Notes: a model not told the origin generated them from the sequence alone. A stretch of DNA of 64,000 bases from Arthrobacter sp. 135MFCol5.1 (GCF_000374865.1 NZ_KB895459.1:1-64000), one strand, 5' to 3'; numbered from the stretch's first letter, positions 15,719 to 24,768 are shown. Program-made: numbers and translations.

Positions 15719-16199
15719 ACGTCACCCCCGATTCCTCTGCCCGGACCTCCGGCCCTCACACACACCTCACCGTAGGCTAACCACATCCGGGCGGGCACCC
15801 GGCCCGACCGGATACCTTCCCCATGGTCCACCACCGACGCCTCCGGGTGAACCGAAACACCGGGGCAGACATTCCTGCAGCCGGGACGACACCTATTCAC
15901 ATCGCCCATTACCCAAGGACCCGTACGTCACCACAGCCGGCACGAACCTCTCACGGCGCATGGGGGCTGCCGCCGTGGGAGCCTGCGGGGATCACCACAG
16001 TCGCCAGCGGCAGGACTTGCCATCCGTAACGGAAATCCGTGGCGGGGGGAATTGCACATTTGTGCGTAAAAGTATTCCCCAAAAATCCTAAGAATAAGCG
16101 GTAAAAGCTCTATTCATTCAGTTGAATGATTGCTAAAATTGAGGGTAGCAACTCAGCCAGACGAACGAAACTCATTTGATACGAAACCAGGTGCTGAAA
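15719..16199. other. 481-base divergent intergenic region with an AT-rich promoter zone
   Basis: No gene is seen. The right end (16057-16146) is AT-rich and contains the palindrome TCATTCA-GT-TGAATGA (16114-16129) followed by TAAAAT (16134-16139), a good -10 candidate, ahead of the NrdH-like gene. The palindrome would overlap the promoter, so it may be an operator for the redoxin-ssb operon. Confidence 0.5.
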
Positions 16200-16466
16200 A
16201 TGACTGCTTCACTCACCGCTTACACGGTCTACATCAAGCCGAACTGCCCGAACTGCGAGAAGACGAAGGACTACTTCGATTCCAAGGGGATCACCTACAC
16301 GGCCGTGGACATCACCGAAGTCCCGGAGGCGCTGGAGTACATCACCGCCGAACTTGGCTACTCCCAGGCGCCCGTGGTCGTGAACAACGCCGATGACCAG
16401 GACCACTGGTCGGGCCTGCGCCGCGACAAGCTCGTCCAGGCGGCCATGAGCCACAAGGCGGCGTGA
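16200..16466 (+). CDS. NrdH-like redoxin / glutaredoxin
   Basis: 88 residues from ATG 16200. The thioredoxin-fold motif CPNC in [16 protein letters not shown] sits near residue 17, followed by the NrdH-type [12 protein letters not shown] and the cis-proline region [11 protein letters not shown]. It would carry electrons by its CxxC dithiol, in known relatives to class Ib ribonucleotide reductase. The stop overlaps GTG 16463 of the SSB reading frame by 4 bases, so redoxin and SSB are coupled, which fits a role in nucleotide supply or DNA synthesis after transfer. Confidence 0.88.
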   Translation: MTASLTAYTVYIKPNCPNCEKTKDYFDSKGITYTAVDITEVPEALEYITAELGYSQAPVVVNNADDQDHWSGLRRDKLVQAAMSHKAA

Positions 16467-17368
16467 GGGCCATGGAGAGCATGCGCCCGGTCGTCGGGTA
16501 CAACCTCCACCCGCGGATCCCGTTGGAGGTGGACCTGTTCCGGCAGGTCAACCCCAGCGGCAGGATTAACCCCGACGTTGTGGACCCGTACCTTGTGGAA
16601 CCCGCGATGGTGGAACCTCTCAATGAGGACCTGTACGAGGGCTACGCCATCCAGGGCAACGCGGGGCATGACGGGTACCTTAACGCGATCAAACGCGCCC
16701 CGCTCGGGGAGGGCGGGCTCTGGGACGAACACACCGCGAACCAGTACCAACCCAACGACCTCACCCACGACGAGCCGAGCGGGACTGAACCTGCGAACGA
16801 ACCAACAACAGGCACCGAGAACATCACCAGCACGCGAGGAAAAGGAACCATCATGGCCGGCGAAACCACCATTACTGTCGTTGGAAACCTGACATCAGAT
16901 CCAGAGCTGAGATTCACTCCGAGTGGATCTGCAGTCGCGAACTTCACCATCGCATCCACGCCCAGGACCTTCGATCGTCAGTCCAATGAGTGGAAGGACG
17001 GGGAGACGCTTTTCCTCCGGGCCAGTGTGTGGCGGGAAGCTGCTGAGAACGTGGCGGAGTCCCTGACCAAGGGCATGCGCGTCATCGTCACGGGCCGGCT
17101 GAAGTCGCGTTCCTACGAAACCAAGGAAGGCGAGAAGCGCACCGTCATAGAGCTCGAGGTAGACGAGGTCGGCCCCTCACTCCGCTACGCCAACGCCAAG
17201 GTCAACCGAACCCAGCGCGGCACCCAAAGCGGCCAGGGGAACGGCTTCCAGGGCAGCACCGATGCCCAGCCGCAGACCGGGCCGCAGGATGATCCCTGGG
17301 CCGTGCCGGCTACCAGCAACACAGCTGGGGGATGGGGGAACGGACCCGACTCTGAACCCCCCTTCTAA
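16463..17368 (+). CDS. ssb: single-stranded DNA-binding protein with N-terminal extension
   Basis: The whole 301-codon frame is open. Its GTG start is coupled (GTGA) to the redoxin stop. The first 130 residues ([17 protein letters not shown], then [19 protein letters not shown]) belong to no family I recognise and look like genuine protein. The rest is a complete SSB: OB fold from [16 protein letters not shown] through [17 protein letters not shown], a Gln/Gly-rich linker, and an acidic tip DSEPPF that normally recruits partner proteins. An ATG at 16853 behind AGGAAAAGGAA would give a normal 171-residue SSB, so two products are possible. Confidence 0.85.
   Translation: MRAMESMRPVVGYNLHPRIPLEVDLFRQVNPSGRINPDVVDPYLVEPAMVEPLNEDLYEGYAIQGNAGHDGYLNAIKRAPLGEGGLWDEHTANQYQPNDLTHDEPSGTEPANEPTTGTENITSTRGKGTIMAGETTITVVGNLTSDPELRFTPSGSAVANFTIASTPRTFDRQSNEWKDGETLFLRASVWREAAENVAESLTKGMRVIVTGRLKSRSYETKEGEKRTVIELEVDEVGPSLRYANAKVNRTQRGTQSGQGNGFQGSTDAQPQTGPQDDPWAVPATSNTAGGWGNGPDSEPPF
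16853..17368 (+). other. internal start giving a canonical SSB
   Basis: ATG 16853 ([13 protein letters not shown]) is preceded by AGGAAAAGGAA with normal spacing and yields a 171-residue SSB of standard length. If annotators choose this start, the 390 coding bases upstream are left without a product. Confidence 0.7.
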
Positions 17369-17388
17369 AACAGCCCAAGCGTCGGGGG

Positions 17389-17412
17389 CAGCCGATACGC
17401 TGACCCCGACGC
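17389..17412 (+). terminator. 9-bp hairpin after ssb
   Basis: GCGTCGGGG (17389-17397) pairs with CCCCGACGC (17404-17412), starting 21 bases after the ssb stop. No T tract. Confidence 0.5.
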
Positions 17413-17494
17413 AAGACTGTCCGAATCCCGGTCAAAGAACACCAGGGACGCGTGGCCTGAAGCCGCACTTCCCGCAAGAAGCTAGGAGCCCTCC

Positions 17495-17857
17495 ATGAGT
17501 GATGAAACGCCTGCCGTTGTCCAGGAAGCCGATGCCATCTATGACGCGGTACGCGCGATCTGCCACATGAGCCAGACTCATCCGGCGCCCACGGTGTACA
17601 AGGTGCTGGGAAATCTGAAGGGAGCCACGGGGAACATGTTGGCCCAGGCCCTTCAACAACTCGCGGCAGGCCTCGAGAGGTCAGTTACCGAGTACAACGT
17701 CTATGAGGATGACGGTCGGGATCCGGCTCAGTCTGCCGCCGTGGCCGCTGAGCATATGCGTGCTGCGGCTGGCTTGGCTGCACAGCTCGGGGAACATTTG
17801 GCGGAGGCGCAGAACGCCATCGCGGGGCAGGGATACAAGACGGAGGGGGACTCATGA
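17495..17857 (+). CDS. hypothetical helical protein
   Basis: 120 residues from ATG 17495 with AGCTAGGAG-type ribosome binding sequence upstream. The sequence is Ala-rich and helical (AIYDAVRAICHMSQTHPAP, MLAQALQQLAAGLERSV, AEHMRAAAGLAAQLGEHL). No family recognised. It precedes two small DNA-binding-type genes and may belong to the same maintenance cluster. Confidence 0.6.
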   Translation: MSDETPAVVQEADAIYDAVRAICHMSQTHPAPTVYKVLGNLKGATGNMLAQALQQLAAGLERSVTEYNVYEDDGRDPAQSAAVAAEHMRAAAGLAAQLGEHLAEAQNAIAGQGYKTEGDS

Positions 17858-17913
17858 TCAGCAACCTGGGGATTTGTCAGAGTGCACTGCCCGTCTGAAA
17901 GCAGAGGCTCTTG

Positions 17914-18180
17914 ATGGCGAAACCAAAGAAGGTTCCGGCGTTCACCCCGTACTACACCGAGGAGCAGGCCGGGCAGGTCCGGGCAGCGTTCAAGGCAGCC
18001 GGCCTGCAGGAGGGCGACGCCAGCGTCTCGGACCTCATCGTCCGGGCGACGATGCGTGAGGTGAAGCGTCTGCAGCGCAAGTACAACGGCGGCAAGCCGT
18101 GGCCTCCGGTGCCGGCCGGCGAGCTGCGGCGAGGGCAGCGGACGATGGATGAAATGCAGCACCGAAACGAGGAAGCGTAG
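17914..18180 (+). CDS. small basic protein, possible ribbon-helix-helix or partition partner
   Basis: 88 residues from ATG 17914 (AGAGG upstream). It is basic, with AFTPYYTEEQAGQVRAAFK and SVSDLIVRATMREVKRLQRK, the latter resembling the helices of ribbon-helix-helix DNA-binding proteins. Small proteins of this size and charge act as partition or regulatory proteins on actinobacterial plasmids. It is followed after 3 bases by an excisionase-type gene. Assignment is tentative. Confidence 0.6.
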   Translation: MAKPKKVPAFTPYYTEEQAGQVRAAFKAAGLQEGDASVSDLIVRATMREVKRLQRKYNGGKPWPPVPAGELRRGQRTMDEMQHRNEEA

Positions 18181-18183
18181 ACG

Positions 18184-18471
18184 ATGGGTCAGTGGACTGA
18201 AGAAGTGAACAAGATCGGCGTCCGGACGTCCCTGCCGTTCCCGAAGATGCTCACAATGGACGACGTCCAGGAGATCCTGAACCTCGGAAAACCGATGGTC
18301 TACGCGCTCGTGCGAAGTGGAGAATTGAAGGCAGCGAAATTCGGGCCGCGCGGCATTTGGCGCGTCCGGGAAGATGACCTGGCCGCATACATTGATGCCG
18401 CCTACAAGAAGACAGCGGAACAGATTGCCTCGGGCCAGCTCCCCGACGGCGACGCCCAGGCGGACGAGTAA
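18184..18471 (+). CDS. excisionase-type helix-turn-helix protein
   Basis: 95 residues. LTMDDVQEILNLGKPMVYAL and RSGELKAAKFGPRGIWRVRE form the winged helix-turn-helix of the excisionase/MerR group, followed by DDLAAYIDAAY. It lies 3 bases after the previous gene and ends before a strong terminator. It could regulate the cluster or assist site-specific recombination; no integrase was found nearby. Confidence 0.82.
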   Translation: MGQWTEEVNKIGVRTSLPFPKMLTMDDVQEILNLGKPMVYALVRSGELKAAKFGPRGIWRVREDDLAAYIDAAYKKTAEQIASGQLPDGDAQADE

Positions 18472-18490
18472 CCAGCGGGCGGTTGAGGCA

Positions 18491-18524
18491 GGAAGGGCGG
18501 CACCCTGGCGGGTGCCGCCCTTCC
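18491..18524 (+). terminator. 14-bp perfect hairpin
   Basis: GGAAGGGCGGCACC (18491-18504) pairs with GGTGCCGCCCTTCC (18511-18524) around a 6-base loop. It closes the cluster ending at 18471. Confidence 0.75.
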
Positions 18525-18989
18525 TCAGTTCCCGAGTCAGAAACAGTTCTTGTGAAGCCTATTGCTGCCGCTGGTGCCATTGCTTGGATCACGCGGGCCT
18601 ACGGAAGCTGGTGGTGATTCGCGCCGCCCTGCAGCTTGTGGTTGTCACCGCCCTGTACCGGCCCGGGAAGCCCCCCTGTGCCTTAGAAGCCAGCCCTCGG
18701 GGATGGTTCCGTATGCACAGCAGCGCCCCGCTGTGCAGCCCTGTGTTGTCCCTGCTGAAAGAAACCCAACCGTCCCCTTCGGGTGCGACGGCCGCGCCGG
18801 TGTTGAACCATGGGGAACGTATCCGTTGGTGAGCTGGCACTTTCCAGACTGTGCACATTCGCCGGTCCCGGTGGTGAGATCCCGCCTGCAGTGACCTGGC
18901 GTCTGTGTGCAGCCGGTCAGGTGGGTCCCCTCGTGCACCTGGGTGCGGGAAAAGCCGGAAGGGTTTTAGCTTTTGTCGTGCGCGAGAGG
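18525..18989. other. 465-base stretch before the mobilization region
   Basis: Frames here are short, lack ribosome binding sites and look random. The sequence is GC-rich with many short self-complementary patches. It flanks the mobilization genes on their distal side. I see no gene and no clear RNA. Confidence 0.35.
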
Positions 18990-19292
18990 CTAGTTGGCCT
19001 GTGAGCCGTTTGAGTCGGACGTGATCGGGTTTTCAGATGGCTTGGCCTGGGCTTTGCGTCGGCGCCCGGCGGCAGCCGGTTCGAGGCCGAGTTTCTTCAG
19101 TTCGTCCGGGCTCCAGCCGTCGCGGGTTGCCTTGACGTAGGCGCGCTTGTCGTCGCGTTCTGCGGCGGCGAGCTGCTCTTTCAGGTCGGTGACGCGCTGG
19201 CGTGCGTGGACGAGTTGCTCGACGGATTTAATGCGGGAGTTGAGGAGTTCACGTGCCTGGTTTTTCGTGGCTTCGATGTTCAGTGCGGCCAT
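18990..19292 (-). CDS. small coiled-coil protein of the mobilization region
   Basis: 100 residues. The central part is a clear coiled coil (KNQARELLNSRIKSVEQLV, ARQRVTDLKEQLAAAERDDK), followed by a basic segment (AGRRRKAQAKP) and a polar tail. It lies downstream of, and in the same direction as, the 262-residue gene that diverges from mobC. An accessory role in DNA processing is possible from position only. Confidence 0.65.
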   Translation of the reverse strand: MAALNIEATKNQARELLNSRIKSVEQLVHARQRVTDLKEQLAAAERDDKRAYVKATRDGWSPDELKKLGLEPAAAGRRRKAQAKPSENPITSDSNGSQAN

Positions 19293-19321
19293 GGTCTTTC
19301 TTGGTCTCTTTCGTGTGGTGG

Positions 19322-20110
19322 TCAGCGGTCGAGGGCGGGGCCGGCGGCGACGCCGGCAGCAGTCTTTGAGGGTAATGCCGCCACGGCATGGGCGGCGGTC
19401 GTGAGTGCTTCTGTGGCGTGGCGTGGGAAGGAGAGCTGAGCGGTTTTCACCGCTTGCTGGTATTGGGGTGCGAGTGGTTCGGGCCTGCCTGCCCGGTCGT
19501 ATTCGGCGAGAACTTCCGGGACGGAGGTGCGCTGGTAGGCGCGCAGCAGGTCTTCCGCGGAGGGGATCTCCTGGGCGATGAGGTGGGTGATGTCGTCGAC
19601 GTGGGGCTGCAGTGCCGGTGGGAGAACGTCGTGGACTGATTCGAGGACCGCCGGGAGAATGGCTTCTTGGACGGGCGTCAGCGCCCTGGGCTCGATGTGG
19701 CGCAGATAGGTCTCAGGTTCCGGCGCGTACTCCTTGAAGAGGGGCCCGGGCAGTTGGGTTTCGGGACGCTCGGCAAGGGGAGTTGGCAGGATAACCCACG
19801 CTGTTAGGCGTTCGGCCCCGGGCCAGATGTGCGCACGTGATCCGGTGGCGTCCTCGAGGTGCACGTTAGCGACCGTGTCGATGCAGCTCTGGATTGTCAC
19901 GGGCGGGGCGCCGGCCCCTTCGTCGCCGCTCTCATGATGTCTTCCGATCAATAGCTGGTCGGATGCTGCATTGACGAGATGCTTGCGTGGGGCCGGCGGA
20001 TCGACCTGTAGGTCGATCGTGATTTTCCCGCCCAAGATGGCCGCGTTTTCGGGTTCGTAGGTCAGGCTGCCTGATCGCAATCGGTCGGTGGACGTTTCGT
20101 TTGGAAGCAT
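19322..20110 (-). CDS. hypothetical protein divergent from the mob operon
   Basis: 262 residues from ATG 20110, preceded on its strand by AGGGGGAG. No family recognised. It has several Pro-rich turns and a C-terminal Ala-rich region. It diverges from mobC with a 20-bp palindrome between them, so it may be co-regulated with transfer. An upstream in-frame start would add 24 residues but has no good ribosome binding site. Confidence 0.6.
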   Translation of the reverse strand: MLPNETSTDRLRSGSLTYEPENAAILGGKITIDLQVDPPAPRKHLVNAASDQLLIGRHHESGDEGAGAPPVTIQSCIDTVANVHLEDATGSRAHIWPGAERLTAWVILPTPLAERPETQLPGPLFKEYAPEPETYLRHIEPRALTPVQEAILPAVLESVHDVLPPALQPHVDDITHLIAQEIPSAEDLLRAYQRTSVPEVLAEYDRAGRPEPLAPQYQQAVKTAQLSFPRHATEALTTAAHAVAALPSKTAAGVAAGPALDR

Positions 20111-20226
20111 TGTCTCCCCCTGAGAAAGCGTGTCGTGCTGTATCTCCCACCCTAGGCCGACGGCCGCATCCATTACCGCCAAACACGCCGCTGACCGTCT
20201 AACTTTCTGAGGCGGAGCAAGCTATA

Positions 20227-20246
20227 CATTTACACGGGTGTAAATG
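20227..20246. promoter_or_regulatory. 20-bp palindrome between divergent mob-region genes
   Basis: CATTTACAC-GG-GTGTAAATG has perfect 9-bp arms. It lies between the divergent 19322-20110 gene and mobC in an AT-richer pocket, the usual place for an operator bound by MobC-type proteins or for part of an oriT. Confidence 0.55.
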
Positions 20247-20348
20247 GGCGTGTCCTGCACCGCGCGTGTGGCTTGGTTTGGCACACTGGCTTGTGGGTCC
20301 CCGGGTGTCGGGGTCGCTGCGCTGGGCTTTTGGGGATTGGGGGAGTGG

Positions 20349-20738
20349 GTGTCTGAGGAGGATGTGCCGCGTTCCCCGTTGTCTCGTCGGCGGCGCGCGA
20401 ATTCCCCGGCGGGGACGAAGAAGCGCCGCGATGTGTGGGTGACGGCGGAGGAGGAAGCGGCCCTGGTTGCCCGGGCGGCGCGGGAGAAGGTCACGGTCCC
20501 GAACCTGCTGCTCACTGCTGCTCTGTCGGAGGGGTCGGAGACGCCGACGCAGCGGAAAGCTGCGATGGCGGAGCTGATGGCGATCCATACGCTGCTGGCG
20601 CGGGTGTCGAACAACGTGAACCAGATCGCCCGCCACGCGAACGCCGGGAACGAATTCCCCCGGGATGCGTCGGCGGCGCTGGCATATGTGCGCGAGGTGG
20701 CGATGCGGATTGACCGGGCGATCGAGGGGTTGATGTAG
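20349..20738 (+). CDS. mobC: MobC-like relaxosome accessory protein
   Basis: The core (KKRRDVWVTAEEEAALVARA, then LMAIHTLLARVSNNVNQIAR followed by HANAGNEFP) fits bacterial MobC-type mobilization proteins, small ribbon-helix-helix proteins that open DNA at oriT for the relaxase. I take GTG 20349 (129 residues) because the frame upstream from 20244 encodes an atypical hydrophobic leader and overlaps the operator region. The relaxase gene starts 2 bases after its stop. Confidence 0.82.
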   Translation: MSEEDVPRSPLSRRRRANSPAGTKKRRDVWVTAEEEAALVARAAREKVTVPNLLLTAALSEGSETPTQRKAAMAELMAIHTLLARVSNNVNQIARHANAGNEFPRDASAALAYVREVAMRIDRAIEGLM

Positions 20739-20740
20739 GG

Positions 20741-22378
20741 ATGATTCCGAACATCACCCGCGGGTCCAGGATGGCCGGGCTGATCCTGTATCTGGCGTCG
20801 ACGGATGCGGATAAGACGAAGAACGCGCACACCGACCCGCACCTGGTCGCCGGGGACGCGGCGATCATGGCCTGGTACGACGACGGCGTCCTGGATGCCG
20901 ACGATGCTGTCGCGATCGCCAAGCACCTTGACCAGCCGCGTAAGGCGTTCGGCGTCGAGGTGCTGCAAAAGGATTTCCGCTGGGACCCGGTGACGAAGGA
21001 ACGGGTGCCGAACGGGCACAAGCACGCGGACGTGTGGCACTGCTCGTTGAGCCTCCGGGCCGAAGAAGGCGCCCTGACGGAACAGCAGTGGGGTGACATC
21101 GCCAACGACTTCGTGGACGCGATGGGCTTCACCGAAGCCAGCGGCAAAGCACAGTGCCGCTGGGTCGCGATCAACCACGGAACGAGTGAGAACGGGAACC
21201 ACCACATCCACATCGCCGTGTCCCTGGTCCGGGAAGACGGCACCAAGGCCTCCACCCACGGTGACTACAAACGCGCACAGCAGACCTGCCGGGAACTGGA
21301 AACCAAGTATGGGCTTGAAGAGCTTTCCAGTGTGCACGCCACGCGTGGTTATGACCGGGCTGAGAAGGCCACCGCGGCACGCGATGACCGGGAAATGCAC
21401 CGCGCCTCCCTGGCCAGGAAGGTGCGTGCCAGTGCCACGGCGTCGGGCACTGAAGCGGAGTTCATCCGCCGCGCCAGAGACACCGGCTTGCTGGTGCGTC
21501 CCCGGTATGCGAAGAACACCACCGACGTCATCATCGGCTACTCCGTAGCCGAGCGCCCGAAGCCGGGGGAGCGGCCGATCTGGTTCGGCGGCGGCACCCT
21601 CGCCACCGACCTTCGCCTCGGCCAGTTACGGCAGGAATGGGCAGACACCCCGCAGGCCTCGATCGAGGCGGCGGCCGAGTGGAATGCCGCTGCCCGGAAC
21701 AAACGCAAAGCCAACCCCCGCGGCCCGGAGAAGGCGACACCGGATGCGCAGCTCTGGGTTGACTACACCCGGAACGCCACCGCCCTGGCGGACGAGCTTC
21801 GCAAGATCCCGCGGGATGATCACGCCACGTGGGCGAAGGCGGCCCGCGATGTTTCCGGCGCGTTCGCGGCATGGTCGTACCGGCTGGAACCGACCCCCGG
21901 GCCACTGGCCGCCACCGCCGCGGAGCTGTCCCGAACGGCCCAGCTTCGCGCCCCACGGCAGCACGGCAAGCCTGTTGCGCTGCCGTCCATTGCGGGGACG
22001 GCGATATTGTTCATGGCTGCGTCGAGTAAGAACAAGACAGCGGCGCAGACGGCCCTCATGGTGCAGCTGATCAATACCGCTTTTGCGGTGTATGAGATGC
22101 ACGCCCAATCCGGCCGGGCCCGGGAAGCCCAGCGCATCCGAGCCGTGGTGGAAAACCAGCTGGCCCCGTTCACCGCAACGATGCCCAAGGCGGTTGCCGT
22201 GGGAGCTGAACGGCAGTCGGCAGCGTCGGCTGCGGTGCCGACGAGGGCAGTTGATATTGCACGTCGCGGCATGGCCCCGATCCGCTCGGGGTCTGTGGTT
22301 CCCACGACACCTACACCGGCGACACCAGCTAAGACCTCTCAACCGAACCGGGGCACCGGTTCGGGACTCGACCGATAA
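20741..22378 (+). CDS. relaxase / mobilization nuclease
   Basis: 545 residues. The N-terminal relaxase domain opens with IPNITRGSRMAGLILYL and contains the metal-binding HHIHI motif in GTSENGNHHIHIAVSLV near residue 150. The C-terminal half is helical and basic. It would nick oriT and stay covalently attached to the transferred strand. It forms an operon with mobC and probably the following coiled-coil gene. No type IV coupling protein or mating-pair genes are in the window, so transfer may need a helper or genes outside it. Confidence 0.9.
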   Translation: MIPNITRGSRMAGLILYLASTDADKTKNAHTDPHLVAGDAAIMAWYDDGVLDADDAVAIAKHLDQPRKAFGVEVLQKDFRWDPVTKERVPNGHKHADVWHCSLSLRAEEGALTEQQWGDIANDFVDAMGFTEASGKAQCRWVAINHGTSENGNHHIHIAVSLVREDGTKASTHGDYKRAQQTCRELETKYGLEELSSVHATRGYDRAEKATAARDDREMHRASLARKVRASATASGTEAEFIRRARDTGLLVRPRYAKNTTDVIIGYSVAERPKPGERPIWFGGGTLATDLRLGQLRQEWADTPQASIEAAAEWNAAARNKRKANPRGPEKATPDAQLWVDYTRNATALADELRKIPRDDHATWAKAARDVSGAFAAWSYRLEPTPGPLAATAAELSRTAQLRAPRQHGKPVALPSIAGTAILFMAASSKNKTAAQTALMVQLINTAFAVYEMHAQSGRAREAQRIRAVVENQLAPFTATMPKAVAVGAERQSAASAAVPTRAVDIARRGMAPIRSGSVVPTTPTPATPAKTSQPNRGTGSGLDR

Positions 22379-22408
22379 GAATCACACCACTAGTGCAAGG
22401 GGAACACC

Positions 22409-23641
22409 ATGAGTGAATCAGATGGCATCGACGACGTTCTCGACAACGGAATGCGGCATTCCCTGATGGTCGCCTCACGCATTGCCGAGACGCTGGCACG
22501 GCGCCGGCAGGAAGCCCAGCGACAGCAGGAACACCTCGACTCCCAGGCAGCGCACGAAGCCCAAGCGCGCCTTACGGCTGAACGGAGTACAGCCCGCGCC
22601 GTCCTCGCACCAGTACAGAAGGATGAGTGGTGGGACAAGGCGCAGCCGGCCGACATCGCCACGGCACACGCCATCGCCGAAGGCTGGAAAGACCACGACC
22701 CCGCCGCCCTGGAAGCAGCAACGAAAATCCGTGAAGAAGTTTTCACCAGGTACGGCATCTACACCTATGACGTCGGCGCGGACACCGCCTACCTTGAATC
22801 AGGAATCGCAACCATCGCGACGGAAAACGCACGGCGCGACGAGCTGGCACGCGGTCAGGAAGAAGCACGGAAAGCCGCCGCCGAACACGAGAAAGCAATG
22901 CAGCTGATCGCGGCTGCGCAGGCAGAAGAACGACGGGCCCAGGCTGAGAAGCTGGCACCTGAAATGGAGCGTCACCAGGTACCCGTGGAGTACCTGGCAA
23001 ACCCGGAGCTGGCACAGGCCCTGCAGCGGGCCCACAATGCGAAAACCCCCGCCGCTATGGAAGCAGCCGACGCTGATATCCAGGAACGCATGTTCCTTAT
23101 CGGCAAGGACGGGATCAACGGTCCCGACATTGATCAGCTGCGCCAAGAGACCGCCGCGAACGTCAACGGCGTGCAGGACGACCACTTCAAGGACCCCGCG
23201 TTGGTGCAAGCTGCCAAGGAGATGCACGAAGCCAGGCTTCTGGGAGAGGGCGGATTCAAAGGCACCCAATTCATATCGCTTGAACAACGCTACGAACGCG
23301 CCGAAAAGGAACTTTTCGCCCGCTTGGAGGGCCTTGGCCGCGACATCGAGAACCGCGTCATAGGCAACGACGACAGCCGGCTCAAAGACCAAGGGCTGAA
23401 AGCAGAAACCGCGTCGGCCGAAGGCTACGGCTCAGCCGAACACCACGGAAGATTTGCCGAGTCCCTGGAAAACACTGGGGCCAGCGAAACCCAGATCCGC
23501 GGCCGCCTGGCCGCGGCCCGCAGTGAAGGCACGCACCCCAGCTCAGCGGTCACCCCGGGCAAGGGGGCCGCCAAAGCTAGAAAGTCCCGCCCAGGTGCCA
23601 CAGTGGGGGCAGAACGGAGCAAGAACGGATTGAGTCGATAG
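22409..23641 (+). CDS. coiled-coil protein downstream of the relaxase
   Basis: 410 residues, starting 30 bases after the relaxase stop with GGGGA upstream. It is largely helical and charged, with long coiled-coil segments (RRRQEAQRQQEHLDSQ near residue 32; EEARKAAAEHEKAMQLIA near 155). No catalytic motif is visible. Position suggests a mobilization accessory or a plasmid-specific protein. No family recognised. Confidence 0.65.
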   Translation: MSESDGIDDVLDNGMRHSLMVASRIAETLARRRQEAQRQQEHLDSQAAHEAQARLTAERSTARAVLAPVQKDEWWDKAQPADIATAHAIAEGWKDHDPAALEAATKIREEVFTRYGIYTYDVGADTAYLESGIATIATENARRDELARGQEEARKAAAEHEKAMQLIAAAQAEERRAQAEKLAPEMERHQVPVEYLANPELAQALQRAHNAKTPAAMEAADADIQERMFLIGKDGINGPDIDQLRQETAANVNGVQDDHFKDPALVQAAKEMHEARLLGEGGFKGTQFISLEQRYERAEKELFARLEGLGRDIENRVIGNDDSRLKDQGLKAETASAEGYGSAEHHGRFAESLENTGASETQIRGRLAAARSEGTHPSSAVTPGKGAAKARKSRPGATVGAERSKNGLSR

Positions 23642-23873
23642 CAAAGGAAAGAGGAGCAGGGACACTCCGGACCATCTAACGCTTCTTGATTAGGCGGCAC
23701 GACAGCGGCCGCATGGTGTGAGGCCTGCCCTGGCACCACCAAGCCGGCGTTCGTTCTGCAGCGCTGCTTAGCCCCGCTTCTGATGGAAGGGATCTTATGG
23801 CGCGAAAGTCTGGCGAGACTGATGCTTCGCAGGGCGCCACCACGGGAGAGATGTAATAGCTGAGTCTCTGGCG

Positions 23874-24002
23874 TTGCTGGCCAAGCTGGACAACACGCCC
23901 CTGACCCAGATGACCCCACTGTTCTACCAACACGGGTTTGAAGAGTTACGGATGATCACGGCAGACCTGCTCCGGATCCTGGGGCATGACCCCGATTCGT
24001 AA
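23874..24002 (+). CDS. possible small helical protein (TTG start)
   Basis: A 42-residue frame with coding-like composition: LLAKLDNTPLTQMTPLFYQ, then ELRMITADLLRILGHDPDS. The frame extends upstream to a TGA near 23818 without an ATG, so either TTG 23874 starts it or it is the end of a broken gene. It lies in the otherwise gene-free stretch 23642-24160. Confidence 0.3.
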   Translation: MLAKLDNTPLTQMTPLFYQHGFEELRMITADLLRILGHDPDS

Positions 24003-24028
24003 AAGAGCCCGGTCTGGCCGACCCAACC

Positions 24029-24058
24029 GAAATAGTCCAAAGCACTTTGGACTATTTC
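24029..24058. promoter_or_regulatory. 30-bp perfect palindrome (GTCCAAAG type), copy 1
   Basis: 14-bp perfect arms around CA, with core GTCCAAAG-CA-CTTTGGAC. The same core occurs at 24733-24768. It lies downstream of the minus-strand gene 24161-24544, so it is not that gene's promoter; it could be a protein site or end a transcript. Confidence 0.55.
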
Positions 24059-24160
24059 AGCCCGGCGGGGCCACGGCATTGCATGACGAATTTATTGTGC
24101 AGCAGTTGTCCAGTAATTGGCCCCTGCACTGAGACCATGCCGATACTGGACCGACTGCGG

Positions 24161-24544
24161 TCAACCAGAGAAACTGCCCTCAGTCATCGCCGTAGCAGCC
24201 GCCATGACCTCTTTGGCCCGCATGTCCTTGATGGCCTCGATAGGAGACGCCTCATCCAGCCAGGGATTGGCGCCGACAAACCACAGCCTTGCCACATCTT
24301 CGCCTTCTGCGCTTGAAACGGAGGTCCAGGCACGGTGGGCGAGCTGCAGGCGCGCCAGCGCCTTCGCCCTTGGCTCCGGGCCATCGGTCCGGGCCCAGCG
24401 ATAGCTGATCTTCGGGTCCTTGCTGCCAGCCAACGACGCGACCAGCGTCGCCCCAAGCGTGCTGTTGAGCTGCCGGACGATCTCGCGAATGCCCAGCCGC
24501 GCTGTTCCGCTGTGGGTGGCGCCAAGGTCAATTGAGGCAGTCAT
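24161..24544 (-). CDS. DUF2384-like antitoxin/toxin-binding domain protein
   Basis: 127 residues. The C-terminal half (RLQLAHRAWTSVSSAEGED, ARLWFVGANPWLDEASPIE, AIKDMRAKEVM) matches the pattern of DUF2384/MbcA-ParS toxin-binding domains, which end in W(L)....P...L..G. The N-terminal half (GIREIVRQLNSTLGATLVAS) may be the degenerate helix-turn-helix usual in the family. It normally pairs with a RES-domain toxin; none is present, and the divergent neighbour is a DUF1016 nuclease. The orphan state is notable. Confidence 0.65.
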   Translation of the reverse strand: MTASIDLGATHSGTARLGIREIVRQLNSTLGATLVASLAGSKDPKISYRWARTDGPEPRAKALARLQLAHRAWTSVSSAEGEDVARLWFVGANPWLDEASPIEAIKDMRAKEVMAAATAMTEGSFSG

Positions 24545-24732
24545 CGGCTCCCTTTCCTGCGCGATGAAACCACCGCGCTAAATTACTCAAAATCTACCAG
24601 AAAGCCACTTACTCACAGCGCTATCAACGACCTCAACATATAGCTCGTGGCAGACTCCCCGCGGCCCGAAGCGCGGGAGCGCACCGGGGCGCAGCCGTCA
24701 CCAAGGGCCGGGGGCCGGATGCGGGCGGATGT

Positions 24733-24768
24733 AAGTCAATTGTCCAAAGTGCTTTGGACAATTGACTT
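24733..24768. promoter_or_regulatory. 36-bp perfect palindrome (GTCCAAAG type), copy 2
   Basis: 17-bp perfect arms around TG, with core GTCCAAAG-TG-CTTTGGAC. It sits between the divergent genes 24161-24544 and 24819-25865, the expected place for an operator controlling both. Confidence 0.65.

Noticed and set aside
18810..19004. 64-codon plus-strand frame
   Set aside because: It runs into the convergent coiled-coil gene and has no start signal or coding character.
20222..21400. 392-codon minus-strand frame over mobC and the relaxase
   Set aside because: The plus-strand genes carry the MobC and relaxase motifs; the minus frame is a shadow.
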